Shown here: positions 54,466 through 64,000 of the stretch, piece after piece | Layout of the letters: every line of letters starts with the position of its first letter | How positions within the stretch are numbered: the first letter of the stretch is position 1 | Position numbers and translations under genes: made by a program | NCBI GenBank assembly: GCA_002150815.3 | Contig: NDFF03000122.1 | Span: forward strand, 62,001 to 126,000 | Direction of reading: 5' to 3' | Origin: Grammothele lineata | Lineage: Eukaryota; Basidiomycota; Agaricomycetes; Polyporales; Polyporaceae | DNA length: 64,000 bases | Notes under the pieces: model-generated | Database searches by the model: none | The model's input: only the letters and a program-made list of their open reading frames with translations | Told to the model about the DNA's origin: nothing

Positions 54466-57400
54466 TCAGGCTCCTCGCCGGGTGCGTCCACGTGAACTGC
54501 TGGCATTGCCGCCTCTCCCTCTCTTACCCCCTGCCCTCGATTTCCCGGTCGGCAACATCTTCTTCTCCGCGGCTTGCCGCAATCGAATAACGTCATGGAC
54601 CCAATTCGACTTCTCGCTCTCTACGACGGCAGCAGCGTGAAGCCGCCACTCTTCCTCTGGGGAAAGAAGTCCGAGTGCGGTGCGCTGGCCCGTCCGCCAG
54701 AGAAGCATCTGTAAAATTGCTTCCCGAAGGAGGACGTTATTGCAGTACTAGGTGACGTTCCACGTGAGTCAGGGAGAAATAATGGAAAAAACTGCACAGA
54801 ATCTGACCGTAATCTTCTCCAGTGCGTTCAAATCATGGAATGTTCTGCTAGGCGGTGCTCGACCTGCGCCATCTGCCGCCGCCGCCCCGTTCGCCGGGCC
54901 CGCAGTGGACATCTTCCCCATCGATACAAGGACGTCCGGATACAGATCAGGGCGGTAAACTTAGCGGAGATGTGTTACACACCTGAGATGCCGACGGCGC
55001 GCCGCTAGCCGTGATATCATTCGAGGACGCCGTCTGCAAAGCGTTCGTGAGTACGTCTTTCAAGCTCGTCGACTGACAACGCCGAATCGGACTGACCTCG
55101 TGAGCCGGGGAACTTTGTGAGGGCAGTACTTCTCGCTCATCCTGGAGTGCGACCATCGGTAACTCAAAGTTGCATGAGATTTCTGTATCACGTACATCCG
55201 TCCCAGCCTCAGTAGGGACGCCCGAAGAAGGTGGCGCTTCCCCCTCAGATAGCGTCCCCGGCTGCAGTCGACAGACGATCAATTCTCCAGCGTACACTGA
55301 ACCTAAGCAGGATAGTACCTCAGTGTCCCCTGTCGGAGGATCGGACATCTGTGTGAGTAGGCTCTGGTCTGTAGCTTCGATCTAGAAGCCATGTGAGTAA
55401 ACCTTCTGAACGTCACCGTGAACCAGACTAATCACTTACGCGCCCTCTCCGCTTCGTGCCTCGTCCGCGGCCCGTGCGGTTATCTTGGGGCGGGTAGAGA
55501 TCTTCACGCGGATACTCTACGCTCAAGCCCATTTCCTGGCGTCTTTCCCGCCTCCGCGCCCAGGAGCGGATGAGATACGCAACCTCTTCTTTGTCACGCG
55601 CGTTGACACTGCCGGAAAGCGGCACGTCATCCAATACCCTCTTCCGCGCACCTCCTCCGCGCATAAAATCGTCGGAACGTTGCAGAGCGGGCCCATACTG
55701 GCGGTCCATGACGGCGGCAAGAACCGGTTTGATGTATGCAAATTCTTCCGCAATTTCGAGGTCGTATTGAAAAGCTTCTGGACGAGGAGCGGGCAAAGGC
55801 GGGAGCGGACTTGGTGCGCGGAGCGTCCTATCGTCTTCGGGCCTGAAAGGGGCGTCAAAATTTTCCATGACTTCCAGAGCCTCCAATTCATCCTTATCAG
55901 GATCGAGACCGTAGTTGCCCGTTGTATCTCCGATCTGTATGTCAATGTTGAGGTATCAAAGATTGCTCGTATTCGGACAAGAATTCAGTACATACTGTGC
56001 ACTTTGTGAACTCATCGTCCGTCGTCGTGTAAAACCAGTCCGTATCGATGTGTTTAATAGTACCATCAAAGAACAAGACCTTGTATTTAGGCTTGTTGTG
56101 GGGCCGTTTAGGCTTCACGAACTCGAGCAATTTGGCGGGCCAGTACTGAGTGCGTAGCTTGCCTTCCTTCGCGAGCACGAGCTCTCCGGGGAGTTCAAGT
56201 AAGGGATCTGCGGAGGGAGAACGAACACGGCGCTCGCGAGTAGACGTCGTCGTAGACTCGAAGTCGAAAAGGCTCATTTCGACCTCTACATCTGATCCTT
56301 CTGGTTTGGCTCTTCCTTTGCCTTTCGTGTCGCCGGCCGCAAACCCTTCGACGCCATGAGGCATCAATCCAGAGCGCGAGTCCAAACCGTGCCTCGTTTC
56401 GTCTCGGTCGGCAGCTTGTAACATGAGGTCTCGTGCTTCTCGCCAACTTTCATCCAGGTTCAGTCGACGTCGTTTCTTAGGGGACGACGGCAGCGAGTCC
56501 GGACGAGACATCCTATAATTGCTCTGATTGAAGCGTAGGTTGCCGTCCAGAACCATTGGGCGCACAAAAAATGTAGTCGGGTTGTGGACGTTCAACCGTC
56601 GTTCTCCGGATGCCCCTACGTGTCCGGGCGGGTCCCCGAAGAGCGAGAGGCACATGACTGGTGTTGCGTATTCCACCTACATGCAGAAAACTAAATGTGA
56701 GTCCTGATAAGTCTACGCACGTGTGCTGTGGAATAACCTTAGCCGGCCACCATAACGCGTCGTCGTTGGCTCCAGCATCGTTCCAACTTGTCAATCGACC
56801 TTCCGTGTCGATACAGACCCAGACAAGAGTTCCATCGTCCTGGTCATCACTGTCGTCGTCTGAAGAGTCCAATGTAAAGAGTCTGTCGTAGGAACTGGCA
56901 TTGGAGTTGGAGGGGAGCGATCCCGCGGACTGAGCTTGTGCTTGGGCACGCATGTACTGGCGCGCTAGTCGCGGCGCTATATTAGTAGTCGGCGGAAACA
57001 TGGGTTTGTTGCGCGGTTCGATAGGAGAGGTGAGCGGAGTAAGACTGCTCGTTTCGTCGTCGGAACGCGCAGATGATGTAGACAAGGTCCGTTTCCTGGG
57101 GCCCTTCTCGTCCGTAACTTCCAATACACTGGGGGCAGCCTCGGCAGCACACCTCTCGGGGCTAACAGCAACGCTACGGCGAGGGCTACGCGCAAGTTTG
57201 CCTTCGTCTTGTAGTGCGCTTCACGAATGGTGAGTCGAATGATAAGATGCGAAGGAAGGAATAAAAACGCACCTTTCGACTGTGTGGTTCTTCGCCCCAG
57301 CAACCTTCTCCGTTCCGTTTCCATTCCTCCGTTCAAGACCGCCCGCATGAGGTTCATTGGGTGAGAGCTCCGTAAGAGACTTCGCCCGCAGACGAGCGTC

Positions 57401-57597
57401 GGACGGACCGGACCGTGAATTCGGACGAGCGGCGAGAGACTTCGAAGGAGCTAAATATCGATTTGTATTCCATCCCCCGGCACAAGAATGTGGTCGAAGA
57501 GCTTACCATGATTCCGTCTCCGGTCTTCCTGATCCGTAGCCACGGATGGATTCTCCACGATCTTGGAAGTCTGTTTTGCAATCGAACGCCGGGACAT
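54466..57597 (-). CDS. PWWP-domain nuclear protein with a second Tudor-like module
   Basis: Splicing gives a basic N-terminus MSRRSIAKQTSKIVENPSVA (first exon ending at a GTAAGC donor), then SKSLAARPNSRSGPSDARLR, AKSLTELSPNEPH and SVLEVTDEKGPRKRTLSTSS. The PWWP-like domain follows: DDGTLVWVCIDTEGRLTSWN, then DDALWWPAKVEYATPVMCLS and LFGDP. A second chromatin-reader-like unit is LRTQYWPAKLLEFVKPKRPH followed by KYKVLFFDGTIKHIDTDWFY. Downstream are long charged and disordered stretches (YDLEIAEEFAYIKPVLAAVM, RSWARRRERRQEMGLSVEYP). The C-terminal exons include RTFHDLNALEKIT and MLLWRTGQRTALGLLSPEEE, ending in R-G-R-T-R-R-G-A. PWWP domains bind methylated H3K36 nucleosomes; membership in a particular complex cannot be told. 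I infer seven or more introns; the one after A-L-E-K-I-T has an odd GTCAGA donor. The protein is roughly 830 residues. Confidence 0.75.
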
Positions 57598-59601
57598 AGT
57601 ACGCACGACTACTAAGCCACTGTTTGCCTTGAATGTAGTACGCTGTAAGCCGAAGAGTCCGGATGCGAGACGAGAGCTAGCGAGTTCAAGTTAGAGAATT
57701 ACGGAGCGTGGCGAGAGTATGCGAGCTCGTGTAGTGAACGATTCGAGCACGGACGGTTGCCGAGGTGTGACAAGCGAGGCGGCCACTTGCAAGTGTATAT
57801 GCAGCGGGCACGAAAGTCTCGAGAGGGTATATGCGCGGCGGGGAGATGGTGATGGAAAAGGGGAGAGACGCGGGGGAGCAGTAGCACGCGCCGGCGCAAA
57901 CGCGATACGTCACATCGTGACTCAGCGCTTGGCGCGATCAGCGACGCCACTTTGCCGACGCTTGAACGACGTTGCCCTTTTCCAGCTCTTTCGAATTCTT
58001 TCGCTTCCAGTAGTACACCGAACGCCTTCAGATCTTCTTCCATTCCTTTGCATCTTCGCAAATAACCACTTTACTATTTTGAGTCCTTCAAACAATCCTT
58101 TAGGGTAATCATGATGTTCACCTCCCTTACCATTCAAAGTGTTCGATTATTGGAGTACTTATGTAGATAGATGCTACTCTTCGCCGTGGCGATGGTTACT
58201 ACAGTTCACAACCAAAGCACTCTTTTGGTCAAAGGATTGCGTCGTTGAATGTATGCGAGATCGTTTCTTCTGTACGTCTGACCATTCCGGTATTGTTGTT
58301 TTAGGTACTTCCACGGACCATGAATTATACTCGAGAAGGTGGTGGAATTTAAACCTTGCCAGTGCGCAATCATGAGAGTTCGCGGTGATGTTGACGGGAT
58401 CATACTTCTAGTCATTCCCGACGATATAGCGACGATCGTATGTGTTATTTAGCAGTATTTTGGAAATCTTCTGGCGCAGATTCCACCGCAATTAGAGTTT
58501 CAAGGTTTCCCAGGAGTTGCGTTAGCTGTCTGTATTTTTGCTGATGTCTTAAAGAGTCGGACGCGTGAACTCATATGTCAATGTGGTCTGTACAGTCTTT
58601 CTGCAAAACCTCTCAAGGGAAAACGTTACGCAATGGTGCTCTCATCTGTCAACAGTTCAACGTAATCCAACCTTGTTGTGTGTTACCAAAGAATAAACCA
58701 AGTACGACGTTTGCGTCAGACCTACTGCCGAAATGTCTCCTCGGGGCTTTATTGTCCGGAATACGTGCATTGAAATGGGGCGTGTGCGTCATAGGAGTCT
58801 CGATTGAACGGATCGTCATGAAGCTTAACAGAATGGGGCGCAACAGCCATATGCCTCATGGCCGCAGCCTGAGCTTGTTCTCGCATTCAAGACCGCAGCT
58901 CTTGGGCTATTTTCCGCTCATCTAGAAGCCCACAGTGGACACCACATCCGCTGAAAATGGCACGGAGTCCTTTTCTAGTCCATCGCCGAACGCCAAGACA
59001 GAGTACTATAAAGCCTCCGTTTCCCCGGGCTGCTCAAAGCAGTGACGCCACGCGTTCGCGCGGCGGTCGCGGGGAAAGTTATATGGGACTGCAACCTGCG
59101 CATCCGGACGAAACTTCTCATGCGGCTTTGGGGTTCACAACCTCAAACCTACACAGGGGGCCATCGGTACCTGCTGAAGGTCGCGTGGCACGTCTTGCGC
59201 TGCGTCTTGCACCGCTCGACTGATCGAAAGGATGGCGATGCTGACAGCGGTGTCATTAGAGGCTTCTGTGGGCCGTCACTCTCGTCTTGCGAAGACAACC
59301 TCCATGTGTACGCCTCACGGCACAGTGCTTGATGACAAGAAAAGATTTCAGTAAAGGAAGCAATAATAGCACCTACGCTGAACTTGGCTCACCGGATACT
59401 ACAGATGGAACTAAAGTTCATCTAGATACTTCTGCATTTTGAGGCCCACAAAGAACACTGTCGCCGCCGCCAGCGCTCCGTCATTCACGTACGACTGCCA
59501 CGGAGGCAGAAAGCCACCAACATGAGTTGCCAACCGCCCAAAGGAACAAATGACCAACAAAGGCGCGGCCCCAAGGGACCGGTCGGAAACCCAACAAACC
59601 C
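57598..59601. other. Intergenic: PWWP promoter and lower-GC spacer
   Basis: The part from about 58050 to 58950 is visibly less GC-rich than the rest of the window and contains only short frames (the longest, 58575-58925, has no motif). It could be a decayed element or simple spacer; no ends or coding remnants were identified. Confidence 0.5.
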
Positions 59602-60340
59602 TCAAAGGAAAAGGGAAAACACAATCCCAGCACCCACAAGCGCAAGCACCGCGCTACCCCCATTGCGCACCCCGCTGCTACCCTGCGTCGTCGTCGGGGC
59701 CGCACCAGACGCACTGTCCGAGCCACTCCCCGCGGACGCGGCAGATGCCGCCGCGCTAGTCGCCGCCGTTGCGCCCGCCGTGCCCGTCGTGGCGGCGGAC
59801 ACCCCAGTGGGGAGCGCGCCGTCGCCTTGAACGACGAAGCTGTTCACGGACTCGGTCTCGATGCCAGACTGGACGCCCGCGTCGGAGGCGGAGGCGACGA
59901 CGGTGCAGACGGCGGCCGTGCCGCTGATGGCGCAGCCCTCTGACAGGTACAGGCCGAGCTGAGGATCGTCGTACACCACTTGGGCGTCCGTAGGCCCGGC
60001 GACCAGAGTTGCTACAAAAATCAAGAAAACATGTGAGCAGACGCATTACACGAGATTTAGTAGGAAACACCAGCGTACCAGAGTGTACGATCCCGGCGGG
60101 GTCTTCGTACGTGCCGCTGGTCACACCGGGGCCGATACGCCAGGTCGTGTGACCGTCAGCAGCGACCCCTTCGACATCGGCCGTGATGGCTTGGGGGTCA
60201 AAACCAGGAATAAAAAGTGTTGCCTGCGCGGCCGCAACTGGAAAGTAGTCGTGAGGACGCCGAGGAAGTGGGGTTGAGGAGGCTGTGCACTCACGGGAAA
60301 TGCAGAGCGCGAGGGCGCCAGACGTGGCAACGGCCTTCAT
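59602..60340 (-). CDS. GPI-anchored secreted Ser/Ala-rich protein
   Basis: Three exons (60295-60340, 60079-60237, 59602-60011) encode 204 residues. The signal peptide assembles across the first intron as MKAVATSGALALCISLAAAQ. The mature part reads TLFIPGFDPQAITADVEGVA, GHTTWRIGPGVTSGTYEDPA and YDDPQLGLYLSEGCAISG, with two Cys about ten residues apart (G-C-A-I-S-G-T-A-A-V-C). A Ser/Thr/Ala/Gly-rich stalk of about 70 residues follows, then a hydrophobic end VLALVGAGIVFSLFL after S-G-V-R-N-G-G-S-A, typical of GPI attachment. Many such proteins occur in basidiomycete walls; no enzyme motif is visible. The function is unknown. Confidence 0.82.
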
Positions 60341-60855
60341 GGTATTCAGTTTTAGCCTATAGGGAGCGTGTGGAGAGAATGACAGGGAGGCGGGCTAGAC
60401 CGCGACGCGTTCGAGGGACGCGTACGTGTGTGGTCGAAACGGAGCAGAAGAGAGCAGAGTTCAGGCCGATACCGCCCCATGTGCGGCGGCTTTTGAAGGA
60501 CGCAGCGCTAGCCCCTCGGCGATGTCCCTGGGGCTCAAGATTCAAATCAGATGGTCCGGGAATGAAGACGGTCTCGAGCAGTCCTAACATCCAGCCATTG
60601 ACGCCCCCCAGGAGGGCCCAAGAAGCCGTTGCTATGACATAAATGCTCGCATTGAAGGGTCAATAAGCAACGGGACCATCAACACGATGGTGAAGAGGAA
60701 GATCGACAAGCAGTGCTGACTAGCGAGCAACTCAGAAATTCACAAGAAAGCCGAACTTGACCGCGCCGAGCCAACAAACCGAGAAGTTGACGGCCCCTGC
60801 AACGCTGCTATGTAAGCCACGGGGTCTTGAAGATGCTGATCGATGATGGTACGCG

Positions 60856-61231
60856 ATGGCGTCAAGAAGCGCATCGTCCACGTTCAGATCGAGACGCGCC
60901 CCTGGCGGCCCTTCGGCTCCCGGGACCGAGGCGCATCTGATGCGCCATCTCTCCCCCTCTGCGCGCGGAGCTCAAGTTAAAGTACAAGATATCGCAGCGC
61001 AGATCCGCGTCGTCGACGTCGACTCCGAGAGCTCCGAGTCGGATGTCTCCGCGCCCGCGGCACTGGAACGGTGGCTCTCTGCGTCCTCCCGAAACGATGA
61101 ATCTCATCCCCGAGTCGACGCGCAGATCGCATCCGACGGCCGACTACATACTCGGTAAGCCTTGGCGGGTCCATACCGCCGGCTACGCTTCGAGCCTCGA
61201 GGCCCGAAGACAGTCTACATACCCGGACTAG
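60856..61231 (+). CDS. Possible small hypothetical gene
   Basis: The frame MASRSASSTFRSRRAPGGPS continues to VKVQDIAAQIRVVDVDSESS and ALERWLSASSRNDESHPRVD, with C/G-ending codons (GTC GTC GAC GTC GAC TCC GAG). It ends at a GTAAGC donor-like site (61157); a CCCGAAG acceptor about 54 nt later would add R-Q-S-T-Y-P-D and stop at 61231. There is no family resemblance. An overlapping frame (61043-61231) is also open through the same stop. It may be chance. Confidence 0.25.
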
Positions 61232-61572
61232 AACTCGCTATCGTCAAACCCAACTGGAGAGATCCGTAAGCCCTCGGTCGCAGCGCCGTACTCTAAATGG
61301 CCTAATCGCATTCAAGAGGGGAGGGGAAGGCCTACGGTGATCGTACATACGGGTGCCAATCGGGCCGGGGGACGCACATACGACATCGGACATATATACA
61401 TGTTGCGCGGTGCGGTGCGGTGCGGGTTCGGGGCCAGGGGACGGGAGACAGGCCAAGCCCGGCGGCACCGACGTCGGAGACTCCAGACGGGCGGAACCTT
61501 CCCGTGCCCCTTCGGAGGCAGGCGTAGAAAGTCCGTGCGGGGACGGTGGAGTGGCGACACGGATGCGAGGAT

Positions 61573-61592
61573 GGGATGGGATGGGATGGGGA
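61573..61592 (+). repeat. GGGAT-type G-rich tandem repeat
   Basis: Three to four consecutive GGGAT units. It lies in the 3' flank of the minus-strand transcription factor, so it is C-rich on that strand. Confidence 0.75.
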
Positions 61593-61771
61593 CAGGACGA
61601 CACAGCTAGAGCTAGAGGACGGAGCGATCGACGGGATGCGAGCTATACACTACAGAGACTTGTGGATGCGACAAACACAGTAAGAGCGACGCGTATCGTA
61701 CCATAGATGCGACACATGCAAGAGACCAAGCGGAAGACGAGGACGCGGGGGCGGGAGCGGGAGCAGGATGC

Positions 61772-61795
61772 GAGTGGGAGTGGGAGTGGGAGTGG
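61772..61795 (+). repeat. GAGTGG hexamer repeat
   Basis: Four perfect GAGTGG units followed by a partial fifth. Together with upstream GGGGGCGGGAGCGGGAG it forms a purine-only G-rich strand. Confidence 0.8.
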
Positions 61796-61873
61796 GAGTA
61801 GAGGGAGAGATAAATGGCAAAGATCTAGCAAACGCGACACCATCGAGGAGACGACCAAACGCCCATGCATACA

Positions 61874-64000
61874 TCATGCGCCAACGCCGACCGGCTGCTG
61901 GCCCTCGATCATAAGCTCCGAAGAGCCCTGCTGGGGGTCCTGCTGCTGCTGTTGCTGGTGGCCGGCGCCCCGGACGGGCGACGTCGCGCCCGACGGGAGC
62001 GGGGACATCCACAGGTTCCCCGGGGTGATGAACCCGCTCCCTCCCGCGCCGTACACGAAGCCCCCAGAGAGGCTCTCGACCGTGTTCGACGAACCTATCC
62101 CCAAACCCTCGTTAGTCCCACCCCAAACCCCCAAGCCCAAAAAATCCAATGGGGCACTCACCCGGCACGAGCACACTATCCCAAAAGTCCGCGCTGAGTA
62201 TGCTGTCCATCGAGAGCATGTTCATGTCCATCCCCTGCGGCGCGGGCGCCATCGTCGGCGGGAACGTCGAGATGTCCGCCACGGGCCCCATCTCCCCGCT
62301 GTACGAGAAGTTCTCGAGCATGTCCGGCCCGAACGCACCGTGCCCGTTGCGCGGCTGCGGCGCCGCGAACGACGGGCCCGCGCCCCCCGCGAGCGGGTCC
62401 GAGGGTTGTTGCACGGCGCTCCCGCTCCCGTCCACTTGTTGTTGCTGGAGTTGCTGCTGGAGCTGCTGGTCCGAAGGCCCGTCCGTGCGCGCGTTGACGA
62501 GCGCGCGGAGGAAGCAGCTGTACAGCGCCGGGGTGTGCAGCGGGCCCACCGCGATCTGGTCGAAGACGTTCGCGACCTCGGTCACGATCGCGATCGTCTT
62601 CTGTTCGTGGTCCAGGAACGCTTGGAACTCGGGCCGGATCAGCTGCAGAGCCGCGTTATCAGCACACGCCTGCGGCGCTCGAGAACTGGAACTGCACGCG
62701 GATGTGGATGGGATGTGAGACGGCCGCTCTCGCGCCGCACGCACCTTGAGCAGGCTGAGTACCGCGTAGGAGCCCATGACGAAGTGCGAGTCGGGCGCGA
62801 ACTTGAGCCACCCGGACGGGCCGAGTTGTTCCGTGACGATGCTCGCGCAGCTCACCGCGGACGAGTGGCAGCGGGCGAAAAAGTGGCCGATGTCGACCGC
62901 GGACCGCTCGAGCGCGTTTTGGAGCCCGAACGCGTTGATGGTGAGCATTGCGTAGTGGAAGTAGAAGTTCGCGATGTGCGTGCGGTACTGGGCAACCGGC
63001 TCGGTTTCGCCTGCGGGGATGAGGGCGGACACGGGCGTGGCGGTCAGGTTCGCTGCTGGGGCAGAGGAGGAGGGGGACGCGGGGTCGAGACGCGTACCGA
63101 CGGAGTGCCGGTGGTTCAGCCACTCGTGGTGCCATGCCAGCAGTTGGGTCTCCATCGTCTTTATTACGAGCAGGAAGTCGCAATCGACCTGCAGCCCGGA
63201 CGAGTTGGTCGTGCCGGAGTAGAGGAGGTCGAGGCTGCGCGTCAAGATGCGTTGTAGGTCCTGCCAATATGATCGCGTCGTCAGCGTCTAGCGCTGTGGG
63301 TCCATGATCGGCCGCGCCCCGACAGGTACGCACCGCATAACCAGCCAGCGCGCTATCGCCGGGCACGGACCACGGTGCGCGCGCCCATTGCGATGCGTTC
63401 CGGATCATGTAGCTGCTCGCCAGCGAGTGCGGCAGGGCAAACGCCGGCGACACCAATCACAGATGGGGCGGAAAGCGGGTCCCGGTCAGCATCCGTGTGC
63501 CCCAAAATGGTAAGCCGAGTAACACATACTCTTCCTTGATCGAGTACGGCTTGCCCATCTGCGCACTGAACGAGCGGTCCAGGCAGAAGCAGATGATCCA
63601 CGTCCGTTCCCGGTTGCGCACCTCCCGATCGCGAGCACGGCCTTCTGGCGTGTCCGGGCTGACACCGGTGGAGCGACGGTGCAAGTTAAGGTCGGTCGCC
63701 ATCCTGTACGTGCACGATGATATCAGTATATGGGGATCCTTAGAATAGGAGGGAACGGGCAGCCAGCGCGTGACCCCGGCCGCGTGCTCGGCGATAGTAC
63801 GTGCATGAGGCTACCGTCACCGAACAGCGAGTGGCGGCCGAGTATGACGACGATAACACGCAGACGTCAATTTCGGGAACGAACCTGATAGCCATGCCGA
63901 GGAGCATCCATGTCTGGTCCTGCTCGTATCGCTGCACGGGCCCGCAGCCCCACAGGACGTTGATGAGATAAGCCTGAACGATCTCGACCGACTTGTATCC
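61874..64000 (-). CDS. Fungal-specific transcription factor (Zn2Cys6 class), 3' part
   Basis: The 5' end, including any zinc cluster, is beyond the window. The visible middle homology region starts GYKSVEIVQAYLINVLWGCG, then RYEQDQTWMLLGMAIR spliced to MATDLNLHRRSTG, then RNRERTWIICFCLDRSFSAQ and M-G-K-P-Y-S-I. This is the Fungal_trans (PF04082) signature. The pattern G-M-A-I-R-M-A-T-D-L-N-L-H resembles PrtT-type protease regulators, but this is suggestive only. Later segments include ETQLLAWHHEWLNHRHSVGT, YRTHIANFYFHYAMLTINAF and HFVMGSYAVLSLLKLIRPEF. The C-terminal activation region has Gln runs (QQLQQQLQQQQ, QQQQQQD) and M-D-M-N-M-L-S-M-D, ending Q-P-V-G-V-G-A. Short introns are at about 63843-63890, 63480-63540 and elsewhere; edges are approximate. 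Confidence 0.85.

Larger units (their letters stand above)
60341..61873. other. Intergenic: GPI-protein promoter and 3' flank of the transcription factor gene
   Basis: It contains one doubtful small gene (60856-61231) and G-rich simple repeats at 61573-61592 and 61772-61795. Nothing else is supported. Confidence 0.55.

Noticed and set aside
61573..61592. Telomere-like GGGAT repeat
   Set aside because: The unit is not TTAGGG and only a few copies exist inside gene-dense DNA, so it is a simple repeat.

Overview
The window is nuclear DNA of a filamentous basidiomycete, most likely an Agaricomycete. Protein-coding genes carry many short GT-AG introns of about 50-75 nt, coding sequence is GC-rich, genes are densely packed on both strands, and several proteins have a basidiomycete character: a Zn2Cys6 regulator with a conserved K-Y-V-T-R-A-E-F segment after the zinc cluster, a CE16-type acetylesterase, and a GPI-anchored Ser/Ala-rich secreted protein. 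A polypore-like wood-rotting fungus would fit, but the order is inference. All gene models were built by eye from reading frames, splice consensus and protein-family motifs. I saw no rRNA, tRNA, CRISPR array or intact transposon.

Layout. 1-23.1 kb is gene-dense: the 3' end of a fumarylacetoacetate-hydrolase-family gene (+), a SAPS-domain phosphatase regulator (-), mitochondrial tRNA 2-thiouridylase (-), Trf4-type poly(A) polymerase (+), a large proline-rich disordered protein (+), CENP-C/Mif2 (-), two tandem dimeric alpha-beta-barrel paralogues (-), AP-2 mu (-) and a CE16/GDSL acetylesterase (+). 23.1-32.4 kb is a GC-rich gene-poor block with at most one small doubtful gene. 32.4-34.6 kb is a Zn2Cys6 transcription factor (+). 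36.5-52.7 kb is dense again: UPF1 (-), a HYPK-like UBA protein (+), Mrp51 (-), a UDP-galactose-type nucleotide-sugar transporter (+), Mdm12 (+), Elp3 (-) and a GDA1/CD39 apyrase (+). 54.4-64 kb holds a PWWP-domain protein (-), a GPI-anchored protein (-) and the 3' part of a second fungal-type transcription factor (-).

Functional themes. Most genes are single-copy eukaryotic housekeeping functions: RNA surveillance (Trf4, UPF1), tRNA wobble-U34 modification (2-thiouridylase, Elp3), mitochondria (Mrp51, Mdm12), Golgi glycosylation support (nucleotide-sugar transporter and apyrase), endocytosis (AP-2 mu) and kinetochore (CENP-C). I see no operon or biosynthetic cluster, and the functional pairings are probably coincidental. 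The accessory content is the tandem barrel pair, the esterase, the GPI protein and the two regulators.

The observations most worth following are: a start codon apparently split by an intron (9922-9989), a structured 401-nt intron inside the Trf4 catalytic motif, an apparent A-run frameshift in the Zn2Cys6 gene, eight S/T-Q sites in the UPF1 tail, four copies of a 9-bp motif upstream of one barrel paralogue, and the 9.3-kb gene-poor block. I did not find a convincing undescribed multi-gene system.
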